A stretch of DNA of 46,829 nucleotides, taken from Aporhodopirellula sallentina SM41. GTDB taxonomy: Bacteria; Planctomycetota; Planctomycetia; Pirellulales; Pirellulaceae. Under the pieces are notes generated by a model. That model did no database searches. It was not told the DNA's origin and worked only from the letters and a program-made list of their open reading frames with translations. Below, in pieces: positions 1 to 8,421 of this stretch. Positions within the stretch are counted from its first letter, which is position 1, and each line of letters begins with the position of its first letter. Position numbers and translations under genes: made by a program. The stretch spans positions 1-46,829 of the forward strand of contig NZ_ANOH01000235.1 in the NCBI RefSeq assembly GCF_000346505.1, given 5' to 3'.

Positions 1-1
1 C

Positions 2-2179
2 GGTTTACTGGTCAATCAAACCGACGAGGAAGTGACGATCAAGACCGCCGAGGGTGTGGACCGAACGATTCCCGCCGAGGACATCGAAGAGATGGTGCGC
101 CGCGATGTCTCGTTGATGCCGGAGAATCTCCATCAATTGATGACGGTTCAAGAACTCGTGGACATGGTCGACTATCTCGTGCTGCTGAAGAAGAAAACGC
201 AAAGTGGATCTCATATTCGCAGCAGCAATGCCGGCCAATCAGAACCGGCTGCGTCGCATGAATCCGAAGACGCTTTGGCGGGAATTGAAATCGCCGACGA
301 TCTTTCCGCTCGGCTCTTTTCCGCTGAGCCCGAACTTCGCAACCCCAGCAATATCGACGTGGACCATCTTGGCCGAGTATGGGTTTGCGAAGTCGTCAAC
401 TATCGGCATTTTCGCAATCCGAACAATCCGGTTCGTTCCGAAGGCGATCGAATCTTGGTGCTCGAAGACACTGACCACGACGGTGCGGCAGATAAATCGA
501 CGGTCTTCTACCAGGGAAACGACGTGAACTCCGCCCACGGGATTTGCGTGCTGGGGGATCGCGTGATTATTTCCGCTGGCGACCAAGTTTGCTCGTTTTT
601 CGATGACGATGGTGACCTCGTCGCCGACCGCAAAGAAATGATGTTCAGCGGCATCGGCGGTGTCGAGCACGACCACGGAATCCACGCGTTTGTTCCGGGC
701 CCTGATGGAAAGCTGTACTTCAACTTTGGCAACGAAGGTCATCAGATCAAAGATGCCGATGGGAACCCGATTGTCGATCGATCAGGTCGTGAAGTGCGAG
801 ATCACGGGAAACCTTATCAACAAGGAATGGTGTTTCGTTGCGATCTCGACGGGAGCAACGTTGAAACGCTCGCGTGGAACTTCCGAAACAACTGGGAACT
901 GTGCGTCGATTCGTTCGGCACGATTTGGCAATCCGATAACGATGATGACGGTAACCGCGCGACGCGAATCAACTATGTCATGCCGTTTGGTAACTATGGG
1001 TATCGCGGCGAGATGGACGGTTCCACGTGGCGAGTCCGCCGGACCGGCATGCACGAGGACATCCCACTGAGGCATTGGCACTTGCGAGATCCCGGCGTGA
1101 TTCCCAACGTGGTGCAAACCGGTGCTGGATCGCCTACAGGAATCATTCGTTATGAAGGAGAGACGCTTCCGTCGCGATATCACAACGAGTTGCTTCACTG
1201 CGACCCCGGGCCTAACTCGGTTCGCATGTATCAAATCGAAAATGACGGTGCCGGCTATATCGGCGAGCAAAACGAAATGTTGACCGGCACGCGTGACCGT
1301 TGGTTCCGACCGGTGGATGTCTGTGTCGCACCCGACGGATCATTGTTCGTCGCCGATTGGTACGATCCAGGCGTCGGCGGCCACCGCATGGGAGACACCG
1401 AACGAGGTCGCATTTTTCGCGTCACCGGTCGGGACGGTGCGGATCGATACGACGTTCCTGAGGTCGATTTCGAAACACTCGAAGGAACGATCGCGGGTTT
1501 GAAGAGTCCCAACGTTTCGACGCGTTTTCTGGCTGCCGAACGGCTGCGTCAGACGAGAGGTGAAGCCGACGTTGCGACTGTCATCAAGCGTTTGACCGAG
1601 ATGGCTCGTCAATCGCAGAAAGCGTACGAGCGATCGCGAGCGTTGTGGGTGCTCGCTTCATTGGACACACACCGAGCGGTGCGTCTGGCTGCACAAGACG
1701 ACGATCCGCATGTCCGCTGTGCCGGGATCCGAATTGCAAAACAGCACGGCATGAACATTGTGAAACTCGCGGCGCGATTCGCTGCGGACAATTCTCCGCA
1801 AGTGCGTCGGGAGGCGGCGTTGTCGTTACGTGGACTGGGGGATGAAATGGTTCCGGTTTGGGTCGACTTGGCCAAACAGCATGACGGAAACGACCGATGG
1901 TACGTCGAGGCATTGGGAATTGCCGCTGACGGCAATTGGGACGCGTGCCTGACCGGTTGGATCGAAACAGTTGGAGATCAGTGGGACACGCGGGCGGGGC
2001 GTGATTTGATTTGGCGAAGCCGTGCATCGATGACGAGCGAGTGGCTCGCGAAGATTCTCGCCGAGTCCGAGGACGCGAACGATTCCGCTCGCTATCTACG
2101 CGCATTTGACTTCCAACCCGACACGCCGCGGAAACAAAATGCGTTGCGTTCCATCGCGGAAGTGGTTGCGAAGCGCTAG
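2..2179 (+). CDS. PVC-type haem-binding / dehydrogenase / HEAT-repeat protein, 5' truncated
   Basis: The reading frame is open from base 2 with no convincing start, so the gene begins outside the window; the GTG at 32 is internal. The first ~60 residues match the end of the planctomycete haem-binding domain (TIGR02603-like): GLLVNQTDEEVT, then SLMPENL and TVQELVDMVDYL. The CXXCH that binds haem would lie upstream. A polar linker leads into a beta-propeller-like dehydrogenase domain (TIGR02604-like; NPSNIDVDHLGRVWVCEVVN, HGICVLGDRVIISAGD), then alpha-helical HEAT-like repeats over roughly the last 230 residues. The protein ends at AEVVAKR without a second cytochrome domain. Related proteins usually run dehydrogenase, HEAT, cytochrome, so here a second dehydrogenase/HEAT unit follows the cytochrome. 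Probably exported; substrate unknown. Confidence 0.8.
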   Translation, partial: GLLVNQTDEEVTIKTAEGVDRTIPAEDIEEMVRRDVSLMPENLHQLMTVQELVDMVDYLVLLKKKTQSGSHIRSSNAGQSEPAASHESEDALAGIEIADDLSARLFSAEPELRNPSNIDVDHLGRVWVCEVVNYRHFRNPNNPVRSEGDRILVLEDTDHDGAADKSTVFYQGNDVNSAHGICVLGDRVIISAGDQVCSFFDDDGDLVADRKEMMFSGIGGVEHDHGIHAFVPGPDGKLYFNFGNEGHQIKDADGNPIVDRSGREVRDHGKPYQQGMVFRCDLDGSNVETLAWNFRNNWELCVDSFGTIWQSDNDDDGNRATRINYVMPFGNYGYRGEMDGSTWRVRRTGMHEDIPLRHWHLRDPGVIPNVVQTGAGSPTGIIRYEGETLPSRYHNELLHCDPGPNSVRMYQIENDGAGYIGEQNEMLTGTRDRWFRPVDVCVAPDGSLFVADWYDPGVGGHRMGDTERGRIFRVTGRDGADRYDVPEVDFETLEGTIAGLKSPNVSTRFLAAERLRQTRGEADVATVIKRLTEMARQSQKAYERSRALWVLASLDTHRAVRLAAQDDDPHVRCAGIRIAKQHGMNIVKLAARFAADNSPQVRREAALSLRGLGDEMVPVWVDLAKQHDGNDRWYVEALGIAADGNWDACLTGWIETVGDQWDTRAGRDLIWRSRASMTSEWLAKILAESEDANDSARYLRAFDFQPDTPRKQNALRSIAEVVAKR

Positions 2180-2201
2180 AGCACTTCAACCTCTGACGCG
2201 C

Positions 2202-2300
2202 CGAATCCCCGTAGCCGGATTCGCCAGAACTCAGGCCACCGAAGATTGGCCATATCAATTCTAAAAACGCTGGAAACGACACGCGGCCAAGATGGGCCGC
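2202..2300. terminator. Two stem-loops between convergent genes
   Basis: Two hairpins lie in the 157-base convergent gap. CGAATCC (2202-2208) pairs with GGATTCG (2217-2223), and GCGGCC (2283-2288) pairs with GGCCGC (2295-2300). Neither has a T-run, so intrinsic termination is possible but unproven. The first overlaps a dispersed repeat motif at 2211-2230. Confidence 0.3.
2211..2230 (-). repeat. Dispersed CTGGCGAATCC motif, copy 1
   Basis: On the minus strand this reads GTTCTGGCGAATCCGGCTAC. Related copies are at 4651-4671, 8354-8370 and 45634-45655, all between genes. Confidence 0.5.
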
Positions 2301-2336
2301 AAGCCGATTGGCATTCGGGGAAACGAGCCGGCGTGC

Positions 2337-2846
2337 TTACGCTTCGCCGCGCCCGGGATACCCCTTCTCGATGATGAACTGGAATCCAGAGATCAGCTCA
2401 TCGATGCCCGGCCGGGTGAAAGGCATCGTTTGGATCGACGAGGCATAGAGTTCCCCGTCGGGCCGAACGATGAAGAGTCCCGGTTCGCTGAACACCTCGG
2501 GCTCCTCCGACTTGATCGCCTTCGAAACATAAAGCCCCCACTGGCGTGCTTTATCGATCGGCAACTCATAACCTATCGGAAGGTTCTCAATCTTCCATTC
2601 GTCTTTGCTCTTCTTGGCACGGTCTTCCGAATCGCTGCTGATCGCGATCGCGTTGATACCCATCGAGGAGAGTTCGTCGAATTTGCGGTCGATGCTCCGC
2701 AGATAGCTCTTGCAGATTGGACAGTGATATCCGCGGTAGAAAAACACGAACGTGAAGTGCTCGGGACTTTGGTCACCGAGTTTCCATTCTTCTCCGCCGA
2801 TGGTTTGGACGGAGAGTTCAGGGACTTTGGTTTGTGGCTTGATCAT
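2337..2846 (-). CDS. Peroxiredoxin-like (AhpC/TSA, thioredoxin-fold) protein
   Basis: A 169-residue thioredoxin-fold protein. The motif FFYRGYHCPICKSYL carries a CPxC pair where AhpC/TSA-family proteins hold the peroxidatic or redox cysteine. ELPIDKARQWGLYVSK and PGLFIVRPDGELY fit the rest of the fold. The family reduces peroxides or exchanges disulfides; the partner cannot be read here. I chose the ATG at 2846. The frame stays open to 3008, but that stretch crosses a perfect 10-bp inverted repeat (2971-3011) and does not look coding. No clear Shine-Dalgarno is seen. It lies downstream of a Tat-exported protein and Mn-catalase on the same strand, which suggests peroxide defence. The 203-base gap and inverted repeat suggest partly separate transcription. 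Confidence 0.8.
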   Translation of the reverse strand: MIKPQTKVPELSVQTIGGEEWKLGDQSPEHFTFVFFYRGYHCPICKSYLRSIDRKFDELSSMGINAIAISSDSEDRAKKSKDEWKIENLPIGYELPIDKARQWGLYVSKAIKSEEPEVFSEPGLFIVRPDGELYASSIQTMPFTRPGIDELISGFQFIIEKGYPGRGEA

Positions 2847-2970
2847 ATCAATGTTGTGTTGAAAGTGTTGAGTTGGACCGGCACGTGTTGCTGCGCAGCC
2901 GAGTGCGATGCATCCAATCGTTGTGACGTGGCAACCCGCGAGTCTGGATTTGGCAGCGATCTTCGGCAAA

Positions 2971-3011
2971 GAGATGGGGCGTGACGAGCAAAGCTGCCGC
3001 TGCCCCATCTC
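2971..3011 (-). terminator. Perfect 10-bp inverted repeat between Tat protein and peroxiredoxin genes
   Basis: GAGATGGGGC (2971-2980) is the exact reverse complement of 3002-3011, with a 21-base loop that contains a small AGC/GCT hairpin. On the minus strand it follows the Tat-protein stop by about 40 bases and precedes the next start by about 125. Only TTT follows, so it may be a weak terminator, an attenuator or an RNA-processing stem. Confidence 0.45.
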
Positions 3012-3049
3012 AGTTGTTTTGCGGAGACGCTACGAAAAGGATGCTGTGA

Positions 3050-3433
3050 CTAGACTTGGCTGCCGACGTGCAGAACGCTCATCGTGACATTGCCTCGCGG
3101 GTCGCCGAGAAAGTTGATCGCAATTTCCGCGCCAACTTCACCTTTGCGAGTTACGGGGGTAGCGAAAACGGAAGTGATCGCCGGGTTCTCGTTGTCCTGC
3201 TCGGTGAGCGTGCAGAACACGTGTCCTCCCTGAACGTTCGTGCGAACGAACTGGCGGATTTGGTTCTTGCCGTCGAGCGAAGGTGGAATGGTCAGTTCAC
3301 TACAGAAGACAGCCGAGTTGTCATCTTTTGAGTTCGCCGCGTTGGATTGACCGCTTGCGAGCAGGCTGGCGATTCCGCCGACACCTCCTAGCAACCCACC
3401 GACTACGTGGCGGCGTTGGATTTCAGATTCCAT
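3050..3433 (-). CDS. Small Tat-exported protein of unknown function
   Basis: A 127-residue protein with a twin-arginine leader: MESEIQRRHVVGG, then a Gly/Ala/Leu-rich segment ending near SNAANSKDD. The ATG at 3433 is preceded by AAAGGAA about six bases upstream, which decides it over the upstream in-frame ATG at 3472. The mature part of about 95 residues is mostly beta-like (FVRTNVQGGHVFCTLTEQ, GEVGAEIAINFLGD) and has two cysteines (VFCSEL, VFCTL). I do not recognise the family. It sits 52 bases after the Mn-catalase and is probably co-transcribed. A role in peroxide stress is inferred from position only. Confidence 0.7.
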   Translation of the reverse strand: MESEIQRRHVVGGLLGGVGGIASLLASGQSNAANSKDDNSAVFCSELTIPPSLDGKNQIRQFVRTNVQGGHVFCTLTEQDNENPAITSVFATPVTRKGEVGAEIAINFLGDPRGNVTMSVLHVGSQV

Positions 3434-3485
3434 CGAATTTCCTTTGCATGGATCGGGGTGATTGATCGACATCGAACGCCGACAG

Positions 3486-4316
3486 TTACTCTTTCATTTG
3501 TCCTTTTTGAGCGGCTGTTTTTGGTGACGCGGCACCCAGGTTTGGCTTGTCCCCGAGCGGACGCATTTGCACGGCGGAGTTCTTGCCTTTGCCATCGAAG
3601 GACTTTCCTTTCGTCCACGCACCGTGCGGGGTTTTGAAGTCATCCGAGACACCGAAGGACATGAACGCGTAGGCGTAGTCGCTGTTCTCTTCTTCCTGTG
3701 GGAAGGAGTTCGGGATTGGATGGTTTTCGGGGCCGCCGAGTTCTTCCCACGCGGCAAGCCATTGGTTTTGATGCATCGTGTCGCGGGCAATCATGTAGCT
3801 CAACATGTCCTTCATTCCCGGATCGTCGGTCATCTTCCACAGTTGAACCGCTAGCATGCGACCGGTGGATTCTGCGGTTGCGTTCGCGAGCATATCGGCC
3901 GCTACGTTGCCGCTGGCATATACATGGCTGCAGTTGAACGGAACCCCTTCACTGTCGACGGGCATCGCTGCCATGCAGGTGCCGATAGCATGTTGAATGT
4001 TCATGCCACCCATCGCCGCCATCACCAACGGATCTTTCGCGGCCTCCTCTTGTTCGAGCGGTGCTCCTTCGAGGTTCAACGCGACGGCGGTCGCCAGCAT
4101 TTCGATGTGAGCCATCTCCTCGGTACCGGTCTCCAGTAGCATGTCGCGGTACTTTGCGGGACCACGAGCACCCCATGCCTGAAACAGGTACTGCAAACAA
4201 ACACGAACCTCGCCTTGGATACCACCGATTGCCTGTTGCAACGCTTTGGCAAACAACGGGCTTGGCTTTTCGACTCGTACGGGATACTGAAGTTTGCCGC
4301 CGTCATGATAAAACAT
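3486..4316 (-). CDS. Manganese catalase
   Basis: A 276-residue non-haem catalase that disproportionates hydrogen peroxide at a di-manganese centre. The five metal ligands known in Lactobacillus plantarum Mn-catalase (Glu35, Glu66, His69, Glu148, His181) are matched with a constant offset of one: E36 in GEVRVCLQYLFQ, E67 and H70 in EEMAHIEML, E149 in AESTGRML, and H182 in ARDTMHQNQW. Length is normal for the family. The ATG at 4316 (MFYHDGG) is preceded by AAAAAGGAAA; the frame extends upstream to 4460, but that part lacks family similarity. It is probably the first gene of a minus-strand unit with the Tat protein and the peroxiredoxin-like gene. Confidence 0.95.
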   Translation of the reverse strand: MFYHDGGKLQYPVRVEKPSPLFAKALQQAIGGIQGEVRVCLQYLFQAWGARGPAKYRDMLLETGTEEMAHIEMLATAVALNLEGAPLEQEEAAKDPLVMAAMGGMNIQHAIGTCMAAMPVDSEGVPFNCSHVYASGNVAADMLANATAESTGRMLAVQLWKMTDDPGMKDMLSYMIARDTMHQNQWLAAWEELGGPENHPIPNSFPQEEENSDYAYAFMSFGVSDDFKTPHGAWTKGKSFDGKGKNSAVQMRPLGDKPNLGAASPKTAAQKGQMKE

Positions 4317-4650
4317 ATGTGTTTCCTTTTTGGATTGTTGGAGGAACTGAAAAACAGTTTCATCGCGGCTTTTGCAAGTCGCGCGCCACGTCACCATCAC
4401 GGCGGAAAGGGAGTTCACAAATTGTTGCGATTGCGGCTTCACGAGTGGCATCGAACGCAACGAGAGAGTTCGTCAGTCGTTTCGCGACAGTTCCGCTGAA
4501 CGGTCATCTTCCACGATGACCAGATCGATGCGCCCTCAATGACCAGTGAGGTTCGCGTCGCATATTGCGAGGTCCGGGCATTCACAACGCTAAACGTGAG
4601 CGCGATTTCGAGATGCTGTAGCTGATTGCGTCCGATTTCGGTGGCGTCAG

Positions 4651-4671
4651 GTTTGGAGAATCCTGCGACGG
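4651..4671 (+). repeat. Dispersed CTGGCGAATCC motif, degenerate copy
   Basis: GTTTGGAGAATCCTGCGACG resembles the motif at 45634-45655 and the minus-strand copies at 2211 and 8354, but differs at several positions. Confidence 0.35.
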
Positions 4672-4750
4672 GGATCGGGCGGGTCAAATGTTAAATTGCG
4701 ATAAAGAGTGTCGCGTGCATGCAGATTCATTCGCTCTTTCGATTCAAGCA

Positions 4751-4813
4751 GTTCCAGGCTTCATCCTCCCTCCAGGAGGGGCGAACGAAGCGACGGGAGT
4801 TCGAAGCATGGAA
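4751..4813 (+). repeat. 63-base dispersed repeat, copy A
   Basis: It runs from GTTCCAGGCTTCAT to GCATGGAA and aligns without gaps to 18196-18258, with about 52 of 63 positions identical by hand count. An internal CCTCC...GGAGG inverted repeat (4765-4779) may form a hairpin. On the minus strand both copies can be read as MLRxPxAxxAPxxxRMKPGT, but the substitutions do not look constrained by coding. Confidence 0.75.
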
Positions 4814-5034
4814 ATGGCGACCAGCCCTCTTGGCCGGAAGAGTGACGTATTCGGGGCTTTGGCGCCTGCAAAACAAAGATAATCGTCACGTCTCTGTTCG
4901 TGTTGTGGAGAGAGTGTCGCCGTCACGACGATTTGTAGGCTTGGTGCTTCGGTTGTGACCCATGTTGGTTTACTTGCCCCATTTTTTCGCTCACTCACGT
5001 TGCACCGTCGAACTCGCGTCGAATAGGCAGACAG

Positions 5035-5472
5035 ATGAATCAAACCATCGAAAATTGCGGCTACACCGGAACGCTATCACCTCAGCTCGTCGCATTTGCG
5101 AGACGTCAATTCGTTAATGCGACTATATACAAGGGGCGACAGCGTCGTCGCGAGGGACGCTTTGCAATGATGATTCCCGTGATTGGCGTTGCCATTGACG
5201 ATCAAGATCATCCCATCGGTGAGCCGTTCGACATGATTACTCGTGACGTCGGTTCGAAGTCGGTGGGCCTGATCCACGAAAACCCGATGGCGCATCAACG
5301 GATCGCAATTCACATGGTCGTCGCGGGCGCGGAAGTCGACGTGTCCGTTGCTCTCATGTGGCGAGGTCCGCTCGGTCCGTTCTACGGCTCCGGCGGCGTG
5401 TACCTGGATCGGCTCGATCGTTTTCCATGTCCGCTGGATTGCGATCCGGTTACCTGGCCGGAGTCAATCTAG
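5035..5472 (+). CDS. PilZ-like domain protein (tentative)
   Basis: A 145-residue soluble protein starting at ATG 5035. RQRRREGRFAMMIPV followed about 30 residues later by DMITRDVGSKSVGLI resembles the RxxxR and [D/N]xSxxG halves of a PilZ c-di-GMP-binding domain. The C-terminal part has WRGPLGPFYGSGGVYL. If correct, it would bind c-di-GMP in the cytoplasm and act on a partner protein. The match is partial, because the second motif reads DVGSKSVG. It stands alone, with divergent catalase upstream and a convergent SGNH gene downstream. It could instead be an uncharacterised beta-barrel protein. Confidence 0.6.
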   Translation: MNQTIENCGYTGTLSPQLVAFARRQFVNATIYKGRQRRREGRFAMMIPVIGVAIDDQDHPIGEPFDMITRDVGSKSVGLIHENPMAHQRIAIHMVVAGAEVDVSVALMWRGPLGPFYGSGGVYLDRLDRFPCPLDCDPVTWPESI

Positions 5473-5553
5473 CATTTCGCGACGAGAATCTGGGTTGCGA
5501 CCAAACGTGTTCGCCTCTCCACGTGACCAACCGGTGCATGGTGAAAAGCCTGC

Positions 5554-6975
5554 TCACGGGATGCGTGTGATTTGGAAAAGATGGGTGGTCGGCGCGCGAT
5601 GCTTTTCGATCTCCGCCTGGTATGTTTTGACTTCTTCAAGGATCTCGGCGTAGCGAGGCCAGTGCTCGATGTATCGCTTCGCCATGCTGGCATTGTATTG
5701 CCGTTTGTCGTCAAAGCTATCGTAGTGCGCTTGAACTGCCTCTGGATCGTCGACATCGATTTGGTAGTGCCTTTGCATCCAACGCCGAGTGTTGAGCAGG
5801 CTGCACGCCAATGCCTCGGCTTCACGTCGTTTTGAGTTTAGTTGCGTGACCGTGAGGGCTTGTTGGTACATCGGTGTCAGCTTGTTGAGAGCCAAGTTGA
5901 TACCGTGTTCGAGATCTCGGTTGGTGTGTTCGGCTACCGTGGTTCCATCGATTCTGATTTCGTATTTTCCATCGTCGAGTCCTCGCACGGAAACGATTTG
6001 CTGGCACAGGTCGTTCGCGATTGGCAGCAACGAGCTGAACTGCCTGAGTCGTGATTCGATCGGCAACGGCAGGGCGTTCTCGAGCATTTCGAACTGGATC
6101 TCACTACTGGACGCCGAGATGTTGGAAATCACCGCATTGGTGCAGTCGGCCGTGTCTGAATTTGGGACGTCGATCGCGACCCCGGAGATGATCGGAGGCA
6201 CATGTTGGGCTCGCAGGATCAACCAAGACATCATCAGCCGACCTTCGTCGCGAGGGTGAATTCGATCGGGACCGACAATGGTGTACGTCGGATCGGTTTG
6301 TTGTTGTCGCAAATTGAATTCGGTCATCGGACCATGCAGATCGACCAGTGACGCGTCGTTCGCTCGGGCGATGTTGCGGACAATCGATGCACAGCGGGCG
6401 AGTCCGTCGTTACATCCCGGTTGATTTTCGCGATCGAGAATGACGGTTTGATCGAACGGAGTAGGAGTCAAGAAAACTAGTTTGGGATTATTCGCATCGC
6501 GTTTGAGACGGTCGACCAGTTTCGTCATGTTTTCGCGAAAGCGATCGAGTGCGAATTTTTGTTTTCGCATATCGTCTTCGGTCGGGTTGTCGACGTAGGT
6601 GTGTCGATAGACATCATTCATTCCGAACATGATGACGACGGATGTCGGACGCTTGTCGATGACGTCTTCCTGGAGACGTTTGAGCGCCCCGCCGGCTGTA
6701 TCACCAGACCTTCCCGCGTTGATGAATTGGTACTGGCGATCCGGGTATCGTGTCAGGTAGTAGTTCGAAATGATCGTCTGGTAGTAGCCACCCGCGGTGA
6801 TGCTGTCTCCGAGGAAGCAAATCCGATCGCCATCGGCAAAGGGGACGGCAGAAGTTTCCGTCTCTATCGAACGACCGGTCGCGGCACGGAGGTCTCGTGG
6901 TTGTTCGCCGTTGAGCAACGACACGGACGTGAGAAGTCCGATCACTACGAACGAGACTCGAAGTTGAGATGGCAC
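5554..6975 (-). CDS. Secreted SGNH/GDSL-family hydrolase
   Basis: A 473-residue exported hydrolase. A signal peptide (VSFVVIGLLTSVSLLNG) precedes the SGNH blocks: GDSIT with nucleophile S58, NAGRSGDT around G88, GMND with N120, and the catalytic pair D237-H240 in PDRIHPRDEG. The family hydrolyses ester bonds, often acetyl groups on polysaccharides; the substrate here is unknown. The last ~230 residues are a helical C-terminal extension absent from minimal SGNH enzymes. The start is GTG at 6975, and its first base is the last base of the upstream stop (TAGTG), which implies translational coupling. It is the last gene of the ECF sigma/FecR/SGNH operon. Confidence 0.88.
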   Translation of the reverse strand: MPSQLRVSFVVIGLLTSVSLLNGEQPRDLRAATGRSIETETSAVPFADGDRICFLGDSITAGGYYQTIISNYYLTRYPDRQYQFINAGRSGDTAGGALKRLQEDVIDKRPTSVVIMFGMNDVYRHTYVDNPTEDDMRKQKFALDRFRENMTKLVDRLKRDANNPKLVFLTPTPFDQTVILDRENQPGCNDGLARCASIVRNIARANDASLVDLHGPMTEFNLRQQQTDPTYTIVGPDRIHPRDEGRLMMSWLILRAQHVPPIISGVAIDVPNSDTADCTNAVISNISASSSEIQFEMLENALPLPIESRLRQFSSLLPIANDLCQQIVSVRGLDDGKYEIRIDGTTVAEHTNRDLEHGINLALNKLTPMYQQALTVTQLNSKRREAEALACSLLNTRRWMQRHYQIDVDDPEAVQAHYDSFDDKRQYNASMAKRYIEHWPRYAEILEEVKTYQAEIEKHRAPTTHLFQITRIP

Positions 6976-8303
6976 TAGTTGGCTCCGGTCGCGAGAGTTG
7001 GTTCGGTGATCGCGTTTTCGATTTCTACGATGATTTTGTTGGCAAACATCTGCGACGTTTCACGTCCCCAGTGCAGCGTGTCTTGCGAACCCGTGGCGAT
7101 CGTGTGTAGCTGGTCCGATGCGACTGGGTTGAGATCGACGATTGGGATCCCGCGTTTTCGCATTACATCGTCCACGATCGCGTTGTATCGTTTGACGCGT
7201 TCGTTGTCGGGGTTGTTGAGCGTGTGACTGCCGTCAGGTCGAATCGATCGAATCGGAGTGCAGCGTACCCAGATAACTTTGGTCTCTGGGGCGAGTTCCT
7301 CAAGGAGTCCGGCTGCATCATCGATGTTTCGTTCGAGCGTATCGACCGGGCAGCGGACCTCATGTTGACTGTTCCACCAATGCAGTGTCATCGCGTTCCA
7401 AGTGATGACGTCGTAGGGCCCATGGGAGAGCACTCCTCTCCAAGCTATCGCAGCTTTGGCGTCCTTTGCACGGATGTCATTGCCGTACCACTCGACGCCA
7501 GATCCGACCCAGTAGTCGACGTGTGCTCGGCCGGCGAAATGGTCGGTGATGAACCCTCTGTATCCCATCGAGATGGAATCACCGACGACCAGAATGCGGG
7601 GCAGCAACTCGTTTTCGATCGGTGCGCGCTGGATCATGTACTGATCCCCGCTGTAGTTCCGCATGCGTTTGAGCGACGGATCAAAATCGGTCGGAAATAT
7701 CGCTCGATCGTAGATGCGAATGTTGCGGAGTGGGTAGGTTTGGGGTGGGCGTGTGTCGTGCAATGCACCACCGAACTGCAGAGGCGTATCGCTCGGACTG
7801 ACTTCGTTGGTAACCGCCAGAATCAGCCCGTTGAGGAAGATCGACATTTGCTTGTTGTGGGCGACCAGCGTGATCGTGTTGAATTTGGAATTGAGAAAGC
7901 CACGTTTCTCCACGGTGCGGTATCCGTTGCACATCACCCACGCGGCGTTGTACGGCGGAGGATGATAGATCAGACGGAATCCATTCTCCGCGTCGTGGGA
8001 AGCGTTCGAAGCCAAGACTACGGCGTGGCCGGGAACCGTTTGGTTGGGACGCTTGATCTCGAACTCGATGGTGAAATCCGTTTGCGAACCGAGAATTTGA
8101 GAGGGCAGCGTGAGAATTCTTTCTGCATCAATCGATACTTCGCGATGTTCGTCGGACGTTTGCGATTGGTTCTCTGTCACGTCGTTTGTCACGTCGGCAG
8201 TGTCTCGGTTCAACTGCCAGATCGGAACAATCTGTTCAGCTTGGGTGATGCACGTCGATGTGCAACCCAGCAAAATTGCGAACAACAGCGAATGGAGTTT
8301 CAT
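6975..8303 (-). CDS. Secreted LamG-like plus SGNH-hydrolase protein
   Basis: A 442-residue protein. The start MKLHSLLFAILLGC at ATG 8303 begins a signal peptide; the longer frame to 8444 would cross a dispersed repeat. Residues ~60-205 resemble a LamG/concanavalin-type jelly roll (DFTIEFEIKRP, NTITLVAHNKQMSIFLNG, IRIYDRAI). An SGNH domain follows with GDSISMGY (S243) and the DTLHW pair D408/H411. The usual GxND block is replaced by ITWNAMTLHW, so the oxyanion hole is atypical. It probably cleaves an ester on a carbohydrate outside the cytoplasm. It overlaps the next SGNH gene by one base and follows the FecR-like gene by 118 bases. Confidence 0.85.
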   Translation of the reverse strand: MKLHSLLFAILLGCTSTCITQAEQIVPIWQLNRDTADVTNDVTENQSQTSDEHREVSIDAERILTLPSQILGSQTDFTIEFEIKRPNQTVPGHAVVLASNASHDAENGFRLIYHPPPYNAAWVMCNGYRTVEKRGFLNSKFNTITLVAHNKQMSIFLNGLILAVTNEVSPSDTPLQFGGALHDTRPPQTYPLRNIRIYDRAIFPTDFDPSLKRMRNYSGDQYMIQRAPIENELLPRILVVGDSISMGYRGFITDHFAGRAHVDYWVGSGVEWYGNDIRAKDAKAAIAWRGVLSHGPYDVITWNAMTLHWWNSQHEVRCPVDTLERNIDDAAGLLEELAPETKVIWVRCTPIRSIRPDGSHTLNNPDNERVKRYNAIVDDVMRKRGIPIVDLNPVASDQLHTIATGSQDTLHWGRETSQMFANKIIVEIENAITEPTLATGAN

Positions 8304-8353
8304 GGGAGCCTGCGTTGGCGAGAGCAAGGTGAAGTTTGGCGTGTCCAATTCGC

Positions 8354-8370
8354 GTAGCTGGATTCGCGAA
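8354..8370 (-). repeat. Dispersed CGAATCCAGCTAC motif, copy 3
   Basis: Minus strand TTCGCGAATCCAGCTAC, lying between the FecR-like gene and the LamG/SGNH gene. It is flanked by a TTCGCG/CGCGAA inverted repeat (8349-8354 and 8365-8370). It shares CGAATCC[AG]G[CT]TAC with copies at 2211 and 45634. Confidence 0.5.
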
Positions 8371-8421
8371 GATTCCGATCTCCGAGGTCCGGCGGCATCG
8401 AATACTCGTTGATGAAGATCT

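Larger units (their letters stand above)
4317..5034. other. Intergenic region, 718 bases, with two dispersed repeats
   Basis: No convincing gene is seen; short open frames lack recognisable domains. AACTG-AAAAA-CAGTT forms a small hairpin just upstream of the catalase ribosome-binding site. The region holds a degenerate CTGGCGAATCC-type motif (4651-4671) and copy A of a 63-base repeat (4751-4813). Promoters for the divergent catalase and 5035 genes must lie here, but I cannot place them. Confidence 0.6.

Noticed and set aside
2847-3008. 54-residue extension of the peroxiredoxin-like protein
   Set aside because: It runs through a perfect 10-bp inverted repeat and shows no family similarity.
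4439-4687. Possible 82-residue gene on the minus strand upstream of the catalase
   Set aside because: It has no domain, poor composition, and overlaps a dispersed motif.
4317-5034. tRNA or other standard RNA gene
   Set aside because: I looked for cloverleaf-like patterns in all long gaps and found none that fit.
4744-5043. Small gene on the minus strand over 63-base repeat A (and 18063-18266 over copy B)
   Set aside because: The shared peptide RMKPGT follows from the DNA repeat; substitutions are not biased to silent positions.
7224-8357. 377-codon open frame on the plus strand
   Set aside because: It is antisense to the LamG/SGNH gene, which has clear motifs.
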